Shown here piece after piece: positions 32,547 to 42,626 of a stretch of DNA of 64,000 nt. The DNA lies in assembly GCA_947500035.1 (NCBI GenBank), contig CANMQP010000005.1:806001-870000 (forward strand), given 5' to 3'. A program made the position numbers and the translations under genes. The notes beneath the pieces were generated by a model, which worked only from the letters and a program-made list of their open reading frames with translations, was not told the DNA's origin and did not search any database. This DNA comes from an uncultured Kiloniellaceae bacterium. GTDB taxonomy: Bacteria > Pseudomonadota > Alphaproteobacteria > Kiloniellales > Kiloniellaceae. Positions within the stretch are counted from its first letter, which is position 1. Every line of letters starts with the position of its first letter.

Positions 32547-34784
32547 TCAATCGGGGCCCCGAACCGATATGACAGCTCCCGGCCGCGGTTTTATGACCCT
32601 TTGAATGAACAAAATTCCCGCGGCCAGACCAACACCGATGATATCTGACACGATGCCCCCTTCGATCATGAAAAGCGCCGCGAGGACCAGGGCGATACGC
32701 AGGAACCAGACTGTTTGCGCCCCAAGAAACCAGCCCTGTACACCAGCCGACAACAGAAACACACCCAGGATGGCCGTGACCAGCGCGCGTCCGATTTCGA
32801 ATGCGCTGCCGTCCATAAGGATCGCTTGATTGTAGAAAAACATGAAGGGCACGATGAAGGCTGCGATGCCGATCTTGAATGAGGCGACCGAGGTTTCCAT
32901 CGGATTAGCGCCGGAGATACCGGCGGCGGCATAGGACGCCAATGCAACCGGGGGCGTTATGGCCGAGACGACGGCGAAGTAGAAGACGAAGAAGTGCGCC
33001 GTGAGAGCCGGAATCCCCAATTCGATCAACCCGGGCGCCACGACCGATGCCGCAACCGCGTAAGCGGCGGTTGTCGGCATGCCCATACCAAGAAGGATTG
33101 CGATACACATTGCGAAGAAGAGCGCCAGGATTTGCGATGCCTCGGCAAGTCCCAGCAGCAGATTTGAGAAGCGTGCCCCCACACCGGTCAGAGAGATAAC
33201 GCCCACGATGATACCCGCACAGGCACAAACGGCGATGATCTGGACCGACATGACACCGGCGATCTCAAACGCCTTGCCGATAGAGCGGGGCCCCATCCGG
33301 TAGGGCGTGAGCCAACTCACCACGGCAGCCGCGGCCGTCGCAAGCGTGCCGGCACGAATGACCGAATACCCCATAAAGAGTGCCGCAATCAGAATAATGA
33401 TCGGCAGGAACAGGAAGACCTGCCGCATCATCTCGCGCAGCTTGGGCAACTCGTCGTCGCGCATCCCCCGCATACCGAGCTTTGCAGCCTCGAAATCAAC
33501 CATGAAGTAGATTGAAACGAAGTACAGGATCGCTGGAATGATCGCGGCAATTGCGATCTCCGTGTAGGGAATACCAGTGATCTCCGCCATGATGAAAGCG
33601 CCGGCACCCATGATCGGTGGCATGATCTGCCCACCGGTCGAGGCCGCGGCCTCGATCGCCCCGGCGGTCTTGCGGTGATACCCGACTTTCTTCATCAGCG
33701 GGATGGTGAGCGAGCCCGTAGCAACCACGTTGCCGGCCGAGGTGCCGTTGATCATGCCCATCAGGCCACTGGCAAAGATCGCCACCTTGGCCGGCCCGCC
33801 GCGCGCCCGACCTGCCGCGGCAAAGGCAAAGTTGACGAAGTAAGCGCCGACCTTCGAGGCCTGGAGAAACGCCGCGAAGATAATGAAGAGAATGATGTAT
33901 GTGGAGGAGACGGCGGTCGTCGGCCCAAGGATGCCCGCATCGGTGTAAACCTGGCTAAAAAACCGCTGCCAGGTGATGGCCGGCGCGCTCAGAAAGCCGG
34001 GGAGATACTGCCCGGTAAAGACGTAGATCAGAAAGATGCCCGCGATGACAACCAGCGCCAGACCGGCGACGCGGCGGGTCAGCTCCATGATCAGAATCGT
34101 GCCGGCGACGGCAGCGATAGAGATACCGATCGGAGCAAAGGGTGTTCCCGTCGAGTTGCGCATCAAGGTGCCGTAGATCGCGATCAGGTAGGCCGCCACG
34201 GCTAAACCGCATACCGCCAGGACGATATCAGGGAAAGCCAGATGGCCGCGCTCCTTACGATCGGCCCAGGAGAGCAGAACCGCCCCAACCGTTGCCAGCA
34301 GAAGCGGCACGCCAAAGAGCCAGGTTTCTTTGAATTTGATCTCTGCATCGATGCCGTTCCACAGCACACCGCCGGCGATATCGACAGCGAAAGACAAGGC
34401 CATGGCAAGCGCAAGAAGCGCGGGCAGGATTAACAGATAGGACAGGTAATCCAGTAGCCGGGTTTCGTTGGCGGGGCCGCTGGCGAAATTGCGCGCCGAG
34501 AAGAGAACAAACCCAAGGCCAAGCGCCCCGGCAACGTGCACGATGCGGAAATTCCAGGTTTCCATGGGAAAGACCGGGAGGAAGGGAAGATCGACCAGAC
34601 CGCCGGTCATGGCGCTCAGGGAGAGACCGTTGAGCGCAGCCATGTGGAAGCCCGCGTAGACCGCCGCCAAGACAGCGACCACGATATGCGCCCGTCCTTC
34701 GAAGAGGCGTCGATTGCTCTCGACGGGCTCTTCATCGATCCCTTCGACAGTGATCTTACTCTCGGTTTCGGTTTGGTTTGTCAC
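32547..34784 (-). CDS. TRAP transporter fused permease (4TM-12TM)
   Basis: The 745-residue membrane protein fuses the small (DctQ-like) and large (DctM-like) TRAP permease parts, the form that pairs with TAXI binding proteins. It has about 17-19 hydrophobic segments. The large part shows GMINGTSAGNVVATGSLTIP near residue 340, AAASTGGQIMPPIMGAGAFI soon after, and ILLGMGMPTTAAYAVAA later. It should take up an organic acid or amino acid by a Na+ gradient. The GTG at 34784 with AGGGGGG upstream is preferred to an extension of 40 residues. The matching TAXI binding protein is encoded upstream on the same strand. Confidence 0.92.
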   Translation of the reverse strand: MTNQTETESKITVEGIDEEPVESNRRLFEGRAHIVVAVLAAVYAGFHMAALNGLSLSAMTGGLVDLPFLPVFPMETWNFRIVHVAGALGLGFVLFSARNFASGPANETRLLDYLSYLLILPALLALAMALSFAVDIAGGVLWNGIDAEIKFKETWLFGVPLLLATVGAVLLSWADRKERGHLAFPDIVLAVCGLAVAAYLIAIYGTLMRNSTGTPFAPIGISIAAVAGTILIMELTRRVAGLALVVIAGIFLIYVFTGQYLPGFLSAPAITWQRFFSQVYTDAGILGPTTAVSSTYIILFIIFAAFLQASKVGAYFVNFAFAAAGRARGGPAKVAIFASGLMGMINGTSAGNVVATGSLTIPLMKKVGYHRKTAGAIEAAASTGGQIMPPIMGAGAFIMAEITGIPYTEIAIAAIIPAILYFVSIYFMVDFEAAKLGMRGMRDDELPKLREMMRQVFLFLPIIILIAALFMGYSVIRAGTLATAAAAVVSWLTPYRMGPRSIGKAFEIAGVMSVQIIAVCACAGIIVGVISLTGVGARFSNLLLGLAEASQILALFFAMCIAILLGMGMPTTAAYAVAASVVAPGLIELGIPALTAHFFVFYFAVVSAITPPVALASYAAAGISGANPMETSVASFKIGIAAFIVPFMFFYNQAILMDGSAFEIGRALVTAILGVFLLSAGVQGWFLGAQTVWFLRIALVLAALFMIEGGIVSDIIGVGLAAGILFIQRVIKPRPGAVISVRGPD

Positions 34785-35013
34785 GACACCCCCCTGTTTT
34801 CCGTTAGTCTGCCTAAAAGACTCCAGAATACCAGCGCTTATTCCCGTCTCTCGCGTCCTTGATCTTTTGACGCAGCCACCTTGCCATCTCGCGTAAAGAC
34901 ACAAATCCGCTCAATGTCACGTGGTTGGAGGTCATTGCGCTGACCAGCCATCTGAGCGGCAAACCGCCAGAGGATGAACCAACCAAACCGCGTCTATCTG
35001 AGGGTGTGCGCCC

Positions 35014-35048
35014 AAAAAAGGGCCGCCTTGCTCGGCAAAGCGGCCCCT
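35014..35048 (-). terminator. Intrinsic terminator after the TAXI gene
   Basis: On the minus strand AGGGGCCGCTTTGCCGAGCA pairs into AGGCGGCCCT and is followed by six T. The stem-loop lies 23 bases after the TAXI stop, between the binding-protein and permease genes, so it would let the binding protein be made in excess if read-through is partial. Confidence 0.8.
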
Positions 35049-35070
35049 CTTCGCTATCGGAGAATGTGAC

Positions 35071-36051
35071 TTAGCCGCCGTGGACCATTTCACCGGCAAT
35101 CGAGGCGCCGTTCTCATTGAACCACTTGGCCGCACCCGGATGCCATTTCATCACTTCGTTCTTGTCCCAGTGCTCAGGCAACGTCGAACGGGCCGCACGG
35201 TGAATGCTGACCATCCGATCGTTATCGGACATTACGACGTCAACAACCGCGTAAACAAAGTCATCCGGCAAATCGCAATTGGCGATCGCGAAGTTCCACA
35301 TGGAAACCGAACGCGCATCACTTTCGAGCGTCGTGTAGGTGCTGGACTCGATGCTGAAGGGGGAAACGGGGAAGGTTTCGAGAATTTTCCCCTGTTCTTC
35401 TTCCGTAAACTCGATGATGTTCACCTTGGTCTGCACTTCAAGCTGGCTGACCGCCGGGACGGGTACGCCGGCCGCAAAGGCAATCACATCGAGCAGACCG
35501 TCCTGAAGCTGGCCGCCCAGATCTGTCCAGCCGCCGTTCCGGCGTTCGAAGTTAACGCCCAGAGCCTCCATCATGCGGGGGAAATAGGTGTCAGACGTCG
35601 AACCCGCAGGGCCGAAACCGATACGGGCGCCATCGGGAATGTCCTTGATCGATGCAATGCCGGAAGACGACAGAGTGGTGACCGAAAACGGCGTCTGATA
35701 CATCGGGAACATTGCGCAGGCATTGGTCATCTGCAGGCCCGGGGCAATCGGGTTGGTGCCCTGAATCGATTCTGCAGCAGGCCCCATGGTGGTCATACCA
35801 AAGGCTGCGTCACCGGTGTGAACCAGCGCCATGTTCTGCATCGGACCGCCAGTGACTTCGCCACCGCCGGAAATACCCAGCTCGTCGGCCACAAGGTTGG
35901 CCCAACCCGAACCGTAAGCGAAGTAGGTTCCGCCCTGCGAAGCCGTGCCGACGGTAAAGCTGTCAGGCCAGCCCGCACGATCCTGGGCAAAGGCTGCTGA
36001 TGCCGTGAGAGCAAGAGCGACGGCGCCGCCGGTGAGTAGTGTAAATCTCAT
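35071..36051 (-). CDS. TAXI family TRAP transporter solute-binding protein
   Basis: The 326-residue periplasmic protein has a signal peptide ending ALTASAAFAQ and a TAXI-type TRAP binding fold. SFTVGTASQGGTYFAYGSGW (residues 31-50), AAFGMTTMGPAAESIQG and ARIGFGPAGSTSDTYFPRM follow the family pattern (GxxGGxxY, then GxxGSxT). It delivers its ligand, usually glutamate/glutamine-like or an organic acid, to the fused permease encoded 286 bp downstream. A strong terminator between the two genes would set unequal dosage. The Rid family gene is divergent. Confidence 0.93.
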   Translation of the reverse strand: MRFTLLTGGAVALALTASAAFAQDRAGWPDSFTVGTASQGGTYFAYGSGWANLVADELGISGGGEVTGGPMQNMALVHTGDAAFGMTTMGPAAESIQGTNPIAPGLQMTNACAMFPMYQTPFSVTTLSSSGIASIKDIPDGARIGFGPAGSTSDTYFPRMMEALGVNFERRNGGWTDLGGQLQDGLLDVIAFAAGVPVPAVSQLEVQTKVNIIEFTEEEQGKILETFPVSPFSIESSTYTTLESDARSVSMWNFAIANCDLPDDFVYAVVDVVMSDNDRMVSIHRAARSTLPEHWDKNEVMKWHPGAAKWFNENGASIAGEMVHGG

Positions 36052-36275
36052 TTGGAACTCCCTGTACTGTTTTGCGCAGCTTTCATGCTGAGCGTTTTGA
36101 TTGATACGTCAGAATCGGCGATAGTTATATTCAAAAGTCTTCTATGCTTCCAGTTCAAGATAATCCGTCGTCGCATTCGTCTCGGCGATCTTCCCGACCA
36201 CACTTCAACTCTGCGCTGCGTCAATTCCTCGATGTTTTCTATTTTCAGAAGCTTCGCAGCCTGTATTCTGCGCGC

Positions 36276-36665
36276 ATGACAGCAAAAGCCATCATTCCGG
36301 ACGATCTAAAGAGCTATTACGACGATTGGCACATGTCGCCAGGTTTGGTCTGTGATGGTTTCGTCTTCTTTACCGGCTTCACCGGCACAAGGGCGGACGG
36401 CGGCCTCTCAAGCGACCCCGAAACGCAAATCCGTGATGCCTTTGCCAAGGTTCAGTCCGTTCTCGAGGCTGGCGGAATAGGCTTCGGACACCTCGTCGAG
36501 ATGACCAGTTATCATGTCGGCCTTCGGGATCATTTGGACATATTCAAGTCCGTGCGTGACAGCTTCGTCGTCGAGCCCTACCCGGCCTGGACAGCGATCG
36601 AGGTCGCGGGCTTTGTCCGTGAAGGTGCAATTGTCGAGATCCGGGTCATCGCGCGCGCGCCCTGA
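36276..36665 (+). CDS. Rid (YjgF/YER057c/UK114) family protein
   Basis: The 129-residue protein is of the RidA family, which hydrolyses reactive enamine/imine intermediates made by PLP enzymes, with several subgroups of other roles. GLVCDGFVFFTGFTGTR, QIRDAFAKVQSVLEAGG, EMTSYHVGL and the C-terminal PAWTAIEVAGFVREGAIVEI match. The canonical RidA arginine near residue 105 is replaced in the PAWTAIEV segment by an Ala/Trp context (RidA proteins usually read RxTVxV), so imine deaminase activity is doubtful. The ATG at 36276 starts the fold; an upstream extension is not credible. It is divergent from the TAXI gene. Confidence 0.85.
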   Translation: MTAKAIIPDDLKSYYDDWHMSPGLVCDGFVFFTGFTGTRADGGLSSDPETQIRDAFAKVQSVLEAGGIGFGHLVEMTSYHVGLRDHLDIFKSVRDSFVVEPYPAWTAIEVAGFVREGAIVEIRVIARAP

Positions 36666-36692
36666 TCCCGCCCCTCAGCGGCAGAGACGCGG

Positions 36693-37526
36693 CTACTGCA
36701 CGGTTATGGTCTGAGCGACGAAATTGGTCACGCGCTCGCGAAGGCCAAAATTGTAGAGATCGTTGTGACCGGCTTGCGGAACAAAGATCCCTTCCTTGGG
36801 CGCTTTAATCGCATCCAATAGCTGCCGGCCGAAACGGACATTGGTCACAGCATCCTGTTCTCCATGGATTAAGAGCACCGGAGCTCTCAGCCTGTCGGCC
36901 CTCGCCAGGGAATTCCATTGGTCCAGGATCAGCCAGCGGGCGGGAAGATACCAGTAATGCGCCTGGGCAACATCCGCGACCGATGTGAAGGGCGCCTCGA
37001 GTATAACGGCCGCGAATCTTTGCTCGGCCGCGATTTGAACTGCAACGCCACTGCCCAGCGATTCTCCGTAAAGCACGGTTTTCTCCGGCGAGATCCCCTG
37101 TTCCATCAGCCAACGAAGGACAATGGCGGCATCCTCCACCAGATCACTCTCTGTCGGCGATCCTTCATTGCCGCTGTAGCCGCGGTAACCGACAAAGAAC
37201 ACGCCGTATCCCGCTTCGGCAAAAAACGAGAATTTGGGCACCCGGTCGGCCAGCTGTCCCGCATTTCCATGGAAAACAACGACTGTTGGCGCCCCGGGGC
37301 TGCGCGCCGGAACATACCAGTGCCGCTGAAGCAGGCCGTCTTTGGTCGTCAGTTCTACTTCGCTTAAGCCAGGCAGTCCAACGACGTCAATCGCCGGGAG
37401 TGTCTTGCCGGCTGGGTACATCAAGCTGCGCTGGAACGCGAACATGATTCCGGCCAGCAGCAGGTACCCAACCACTCCCAACCACAAAATCGTCATGACA
37501 CTTTCCCCGACCGTTCGCTTCGCCAT
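36693..37526 (-). CDS. BEM46/YfhR-like alpha/beta hydrolase, membrane-anchored
   Basis: The 277-residue protein has an N-terminal membrane segment (ILWLGVVGYLLLAGIMFAFQR) and an alpha/beta-hydrolase domain of the BEM46/abhydrolase-13 group. The oxyanion strand is VVFHGNAGQLADR; the nucleophile elbow GESLGSG carries a normal Ser; the acid lies in LLIHGEQDAVTN and the His in PQAGHNDLYNFG. It should be anchored with its active domain outside the cytosol or at the inner face; topology cannot be decided. The ATG at 37526 follows a purine-rich region and removes a 23-residue leader. Substrate unknown. Confidence 0.85.
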   Translation of the reverse strand: MAKRTVGESVMTILWLGVVGYLLLAGIMFAFQRSLMYPAGKTLPAIDVVGLPGLSEVELTTKDGLLQRHWYVPARSPGAPTVVVFHGNAGQLADRVPKFSFFAEAGYGVFFVGYRGYSGNEGSPTESDLVEDAAIVLRWLMEQGISPEKTVLYGESLGSGVAVQIAAEQRFAAVILEAPFTSVADVAQAHYWYLPARWLILDQWNSLARADRLRAPVLLIHGEQDAVTNVRFGRQLLDAIKAPKEGIFVPQAGHNDLYNFGLRERVTNFVAQTITVQ

Positions 37527-37804
37527 TAACCTACGCCCCTTCTTTCTCGAGAGCGGCATCTGAGCAGTTTCAGGAGAGACATGCGCAGTCCGCACTGTCG
37601 CGTCCTGGCGAATCTACTCTCCATCAGGCCTGAGTCACTCTCGACGTGGCTCTTCTTATTTAGCTGGCAATTGAAAATGTTTCGATAACGAATCTGGAAC
37701 AACTCTGTGACCGTCCAATTCCCCTTGCGCCATATGGGGATTAATATTATTTTACACTTAGTACTGACATTTAAAACAATATCACACTTAAATTGGTGGG
37801 TTTT

Positions 37805-38773
37805 ATGTCGAAAATATACATTCTGCACGAAAACCCCGAGTGGGTTGCGCCTTTGCATGCGGCTTTTCAAAAGCGCGGCATTCAGGCTGAGGAATGGCTG
37901 CTTGACGAAGGCAGCGTCGCATTCGACACGCCACCGCCAGCGGGCGTTTTTTACAATCGGATGAGTGCATCTTCCCACACCCGGGGACATCGCTTCGCGC
38001 CGGAATTGACCCACGCCGTGCTGAATTGGCTGACACTCCATGAACGTCGCGTTATCAACGGCCCCCGCGCGCTTTACCTGGAGGTCAGTAAGGTTGCCCA
38101 GTATGCCGCCCTGGAAGCAGCCGGGATCAGAACACCACGCACGCGAGTCGCCGTAGGTCGCGACGCGGTGGTTGAGGAGGCGCAAAGCTTTGCGCCCGCG
38201 CCTTTTATCCTGAAGCCAAACCGCGGGGGTAAAGGATTGGGTGTCCGCCTCTTCTCCTCAGCGGAAGAAGTAGACTCCTACCTGGCATCCGACGAAGCGG
38301 CCGGCGAGGCCCCAATCGACGGCCTCTGGCTTATTCAAGCCTACATCCGTTCACCTGAGCCATTCATTACCCGCTGCGAGTTCGTCGATGGACGTTTCCA
38401 CTACGCGGTCAGAGTAGAAACCGGCGGCAGTTTTGAGCTCTGCCCCGCCGATGTCTGCGCAATCGATGAAAAAACCAACTCGGCGGCCCCCGCAGTTAAC
38501 TTTACAATCACCGAAGACGTCGATTCCGCTCTCATTGCGTCTTACGAGCGTTTTCTGCGGGCCAACGAGATCGAGATCGCGGGAATTGAGTTCATTCGCG
38601 ACTCAAACGGCCAAGTCTTTACCTACGACGTGAACACCAATACCAACTACAACGCCGATGCCGAGCGAAAAGCCCACCTTGCCGAAACCGGAATGGAAGC
38701 GATTGCCCGTTTTCTTCATAGCGAATTGGACGCTCTCTCGGAGACTTCGCAAGAAATCATCGCAGCAGAGTAA
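37805..38773 (+). CDS. RimK-type ATP-grasp ligase, unknown substrate
   Basis: The 322-residue protein is an ATP-grasp enzyme with RimK/glutathione-synthetase-like features: PFILKPNRGGKGLGVRLFSS (ATP-binding Lys and Gly-rich loop) near residue 135, LWLIQAYIRS, and the Mg-binding end GIEFIRDSNGQVFTYDVNTNTNYN near 260-283. It would join a carboxylate to an amine through an acylphosphate. The start at 37805 has an AT-rich 65-bp leader unlike its surroundings, which suggests special regulation or recent transfer. It stands alone with no amino-acid or peptide biosynthesis gene beside it, so the substrates are unknown. Confidence 0.85.
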   Translation: MSKIYILHENPEWVAPLHAAFQKRGIQAEEWLLDEGSVAFDTPPPAGVFYNRMSASSHTRGHRFAPELTHAVLNWLTLHERRVINGPRALYLEVSKVAQYAALEAAGIRTPRTRVAVGRDAVVEEAQSFAPAPFILKPNRGGKGLGVRLFSSAEEVDSYLASDEAAGEAPIDGLWLIQAYIRSPEPFITRCEFVDGRFHYAVRVETGGSFELCPADVCAIDEKTNSAAPAVNFTITEDVDSALIASYERFLRANEIEIAGIEFIRDSNGQVFTYDVNTNTNYNADAERKAHLAETGMEAIARFLHSELDALSETSQEIIAAE

Positions 38774-39256
38774 GTGCGATTACTTAAGATGGATTTTCCG
38801 CGGGATTCAAAACAACTTAAGTGAGATTCGCACCCCGACAGCCAGGCCGGTTCCCTGGCCAAGTGGGCCGGGCTTGTCTGCTTCACTCCAGGCATATTCC
38901 AAGAGCGTTACGCGCTCGTAGCCGATTCTCGATTAGGGTGTGTTTCGCTCTTTCGGAACGACACAATGGGAATGCGGCTTACACACCGAACACCCTCTCC
39001 CCTGGCCTCAACCAAACCTGTATTTAAGTCTAATTATTATTTCCCGCTTCAGCTCTATAACTCTCTTTGCTTGCAATAGCTTTTCCCGCAGGACTCTCTG
39101 TTAAATCAATATTTACAACTAACGGGCATTATTTGTCCGAACTCTTGACCGAAGGGTTATCGCAGAATTCTTGACGTTTCGAGTTCGATCCGTTCGGCAA
39201 GCTGTTCTGGCGGCAGGTAAGCACCACCGCGTGAATTGAGACAGGTAGGAAAAACG
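38774..39256. other. 483-bp non-coding gap
   Basis: No convincing gene in either strand; the short reading frames lack recognisable content. A weak pair ACTTAAG (38782) and CTTAAGT (38816) flanks the first part. The latter half is AT-rich and probably holds the chemoreceptor promoter; GGTAGGA is the ribosome site for the gene at 39257. Confidence 0.5.
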
Positions 39257-41194
39257 ATGTACCAGAAATCGCTTTCAATGCGCATCGCTTCGAAAATCAT
39301 CCTCCTGCTGATCGGCGGAATGGCCGTCCTGCTCTTTGTTCAAACATATCTCTCTCAATCGTTTTTCTCGGGTGAGTTGGCCCGGTTTTACGAGAAAGAA
39401 ACACTCCTCCTGGCTTCGCAAATGGATGGCGGCATCAAGTGGAAAAAAGCTGAGAAGATCGACAGTGTTTACGAGAAACAAACTTTGCCGGAGGAAGACT
39501 CAAACCTCGCGAACGCATTGATTACCGACGCCGAAAAGACTCCGCTGTCATCCTTTACATCAGAAATTTACGAGTCCACCGATCTTGCGGCGGTTTTAAA
39601 TGACTACGAAGTCCAGGAAGGCGAGCTGCCTTTCACCACCGAAATTGTCGATCATCATGTCATCACCGTGACGGCAATCATCGACGCGAAATCGGAAAAT
39701 ACGATCGGTTACGTGGCCATGGCCTGGAGCAAACAATCTGCATTGGATTCGATGGCCGCCGTCCGGAACTCCTCGTTGGCTGCGTCCGCGGTAATCATTT
39801 TGGTTATCGCCGCGTCGCTCATCTTCCTCCTCAAATCCATGGCGATTAAGCCGATCAGAAACATCAGGGACGTCATGTCACGACTGGCCGACGGCCACCT
39901 CAAGACCGAGGTTCCTTACGTCAAAAACCAGGACGAGATCGGTCAGATGGCCCAGGCTCTGCTGATTTTCAAAGAGAACGCCGGCGAGATCGTCCGAATG
40001 AAGGAACAGGAAGACGCGCGCAACGCACAACTCGACGCAGAGAAGAAGTCCGATCTGCTGCGCATCGCCGACGTATTGGACAAGGAAGTCAAGTCCGCCG
40101 TCAGTGACACCAACACACAGGCTGACAGCATGAAGAACAGCAGCGCCGAAATGCGCGACGTGATCGCTCAACTCGGTGATCAGACCTCAACCGTCGGCAA
40201 GGGCGCAGAACGGGCGTCCGGATCGATCCAGGCCGTGGCCTCCGCAACCGAAGAGCTCTCCGCCTCGATCAGTGAGATCACGCGGCAGGTCGAGCAGGCG
40301 TCCAGTATCGCGCAGGACGCCTCGAAGGAAGCGGCACGGACCGACCAAACCGTCGGCGGACTGTCTGAAGCGGCGCAGAAGATTGGCGATGTGATCAACA
40401 TGATTCAGGACATCGCCAAGCAAACCAACCTGCTGGCTCTGAATGCCACCATTGAGGCGGCCCGCGCGGGCGAAATGGGCAAGGGTTTTGCCGTTGTCGC
40501 GTCCGAGGTCAAGCACCTGGCCAGCCAAACCGCCAAGGCAACGGAAGAGATCAGCACTCAGATCGGCGCGATCCGAGAAGAAACCGACGGCGCGGTCGGA
40601 GCGATCCGCTCGATCAGCGGAACCATCGAAAAAATCAACGAAATCTCCGAGAGCATTGCGGGTGCCGTACAGCAGCAAAGTAACGCGACCCAGGAGATCA
40701 GTGCCAGCGTCCAGGACACGGTTCAGCATATGTCGGAAGTGTCCAGCCAGGTTGCCGATGTGATCGGCGGCACGGAACAGGTCAATCAGCACTCCAACAC
40801 CGTGATGGAGAACGCGGAGCAAACCTCGAGCAACATCGGGCGCTTGGAAACGCGCATGGGTGCCGTGCTGAGCCAACTGCGGGAATCGGCCAATGTGGAC
40901 CGGCGCGCGGACGATCGTAAGGACGGATCCTGGAGCGCGCAGGTAATCGACGGCGAACGGGCACTGGATTGTGTGATCGCCAACGTCTCACTGGGCGGTG
41001 TTCTTCTCAAGAACTGCACGGAACTTCAGGAAGGTATCGTGGTGACGCTCGCCATCGACGGCTTTGGCGAAAACCTCTCGGGACATGTCGTTTCCGTATC
41101 GCCACAGGGTGCTCATCTGAAGTTCATTCTGGAAGACGGCCAGCGGGAGAAAGTCCGCAACTTCTTCGAACTCTCGAAGAAACAGGCTGCTTAG
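39257..41194 (+). CDS. Methyl-accepting chemotaxis protein with C-terminal PilZ domain
   Basis: The 645-residue protein has a first membrane helix (about 13-36), a periplasmic sensing region of about 140 residues, a second membrane helix (173-195), HAMP (about 195-250), and a cytoplasmic MCP signalling hairpin with its tip [21 protein letters not shown] near 385. A PilZ-like domain follows (about 550-640): RRADDRKDG, then VIANVSLGG and the end GEN...[14 protein letters not shown]. The extra PilZ domain may let c-di-GMP alter receptor output. RRxxR is only partly matched (RRADDR), so binding is uncertain. The ATG at 39257 has AGGTAGGA upstream. Confidence 0.92.
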   Translation: MYQKSLSMRIASKIILLLIGGMAVLLFVQTYLSQSFFSGELARFYEKETLLLASQMDGGIKWKKAEKIDSVYEKQTLPEEDSNLANALITDAEKTPLSSFTSEIYESTDLAAVLNDYEVQEGELPFTTEIVDHHVITVTAIIDAKSENTIGYVAMAWSKQSALDSMAAVRNSSLAASAVIILVIAASLIFLLKSMAIKPIRNIRDVMSRLADGHLKTEVPYVKNQDEIGQMAQALLIFKENAGEIVRMKEQEDARNAQLDAEKKSDLLRIADVLDKEVKSAVSDTNTQADSMKNSSAEMRDVIAQLGDQTSTVGKGAERASGSIQAVASATEELSASISEITRQVEQASSIAQDASKEAARTDQTVGGLSEAAQKIGDVINMIQDIAKQTNLLALNATIEAARAGEMGKGFAVVASEVKHLASQTAKATEEISTQIGAIREETDGAVGAIRSISGTIEKINEISESIAGAVQQQSNATQEISASVQDTVQHMSEVSSQVADVIGGTEQVNQHSNTVMENAEQTSSNIGRLETRMGAVLSQLRESANVDRRADDRKDGSWSAQVIDGERALDCVIANVSLGGVLLKNCTELQEGIVVTLAIDGFGENLSGHVVSVSPQGAHLKFILEDGQREKVRNFFELSKKQAA

Positions 41195-41465
41195 GCAACC
41201 TGCAGTTCTCAGGTCTGCCGCGCACGGCTTCATCCCTGGCATCTCCGGCGGTCAAACATCGCTCAGCGCAAGGCCCTCTCACGAGACTCACACCAGGCCC
41301 TCTTTCCTGCGTGATGGCTCGACGCTGCCTGCTGCGTCTCGTACAGCTTCACTGAACTTATTAGACAAAGGGACAAGAGGTTTTCGCCTGCCAATGGTTG
41401 CGCCGCGCTCTGCGAACAAAGTATACCGTTAACAACGATAATCGCTTTGTACGGAGAGAAGTCGC

Positions 41466-42575
41466 ATGGACGTGCGCGCCGCAGTCGCCCTTCAGGCAGG
41501 AAAACCGCTTTCGATCGAGACAGTACAGCTCGATGGCCCAAGGCAGGGTGAAGTCCTTGTCGAGATGAAGGCCACGGGCCTCTGTCACACGGACGCCTTT
41601 ACGCTGTCGGGCGCCGACCCTGAGGGTATCTTCCCCGCCATCCTTGGCCACGAAGGTGCAGGCGTCGTGGTTGATGTCGGACCAGGGGTCAGTTCTTTGA
41701 AAAAAGGCGACCACGTCATCCCTCTCTACACACCGGAATGCCGCGAGTGTGAGTACTGCCTGAACCCGAAGACCAACCTCTGTCAGGCCATCCGCGAAAC
41801 CCAGGGCAAGGGCCTGATGCCGGACGGGACCAGCCGCTTCTCGCTGAACGGTGATCCACTGTTCCACTACATGGGTTGCTCCACCTTTGCGAACTATTCG
41901 GTTCTACCTGAAATCGCGCTCGCGAAGATCCGTGAAGACGCCCCCTTCGACAAGGTCTGCTACATCGGTTGTGGTGTTACGACGGGCGTGGGCGCAGTCG
42001 TGAACACGGCAAAGGTTGAGCCTGGCTCAAACGTGGTCGTTTTCGGCCTGGGCGGTATCGGCCTCAATGTTTTGCAGGGCGCGCGCATGGTCGGTGCCGA
42101 CAAGATCATCGGCGTCGATCTCAACAACGACCGCAAGGCGATCGGCGAGAAGTTCGGTATGACCCACTTCGTCAATCCGAACGAGGTCGAGGGTGATCTG
42201 GTGCCCTATCTGGTCGATCTGACCGGAGGCGGCGCGGACTACAGCTTCGAATGCATCGGCAACGTCAACGTCATGCGTCAGGCGCTGGAGTGCTGCCACA
42301 AAGGCTGGGGCGTATCCGTGATTATCGGTGTCGCCGGCGCTGGACAGGAAATCGCCACCCGGCCCTTCCAGTTGGTCACCGGCCGGTCCTGGCGGGGCAC
42401 CGCATTCGGCGGCGCCCGTGGACGGACAGACGTGCCGCAGATTGTCGACTGGTACATGGACGGCAAGATCAACATCGATGATCTCATCACCCACACCATG
42501 CCACTGGAAGACATCAACAAGGGCTTTGATCTGATGCACGAGGGCAAGTCCATCCGCGGTGTCGTGGTCTATTAA
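41466..42575 (+). CDS. frmA: S-(hydroxymethyl)glutathione dehydrogenase (class III alcohol dehydrogenase)
   Basis: The 369-residue zinc enzyme oxidises S-hydroxymethylglutathione, formed from formaldehyde and glutathione, to S-formylglutathione with NAD+. The catalytic zinc region [12 protein letters not shown] and GHEGAGVV, the structural-zinc cysteines in [16 protein letters not shown], and the NAD fold [13 protein letters not shown] are present. Length is typical of FrmA/AdhC. It is followed 51 bp later by the S-formylglutathione hydrolase gene, completing the pathway to formate. The 271 bp upstream hold no other gene. Confidence 0.96.
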   Translation: MDVRAAVALQAGKPLSIETVQLDGPRQGEVLVEMKATGLCHTDAFTLSGADPEGIFPAILGHEGAGVVVDVGPGVSSLKKGDHVIPLYTPECRECEYCLNPKTNLCQAIRETQGKGLMPDGTSRFSLNGDPLFHYMGCSTFANYSVLPEIALAKIREDAPFDKVCYIGCGVTTGVGAVVNTAKVEPGSNVVVFGLGGIGLNVLQGARMVGADKIIGVDLNNDRKAIGEKFGMTHFVNPNEVEGDLVPYLVDLTGGGADYSFECIGNVNVMRQALECCHKGWGVSVIIGVAGAGQEIATRPFQLVTGRSWRGTAFGGARGRTDVPQIVDWYMDGKINIDDLITHTMPLEDINKGFDLMHEGKSIRGVVVY

Positions 42576-42626
42576 GTCCCCCAACAAATCAGTCAGCAGC
42601 GATCACAGTCGGAAATAGGAAGCGTC

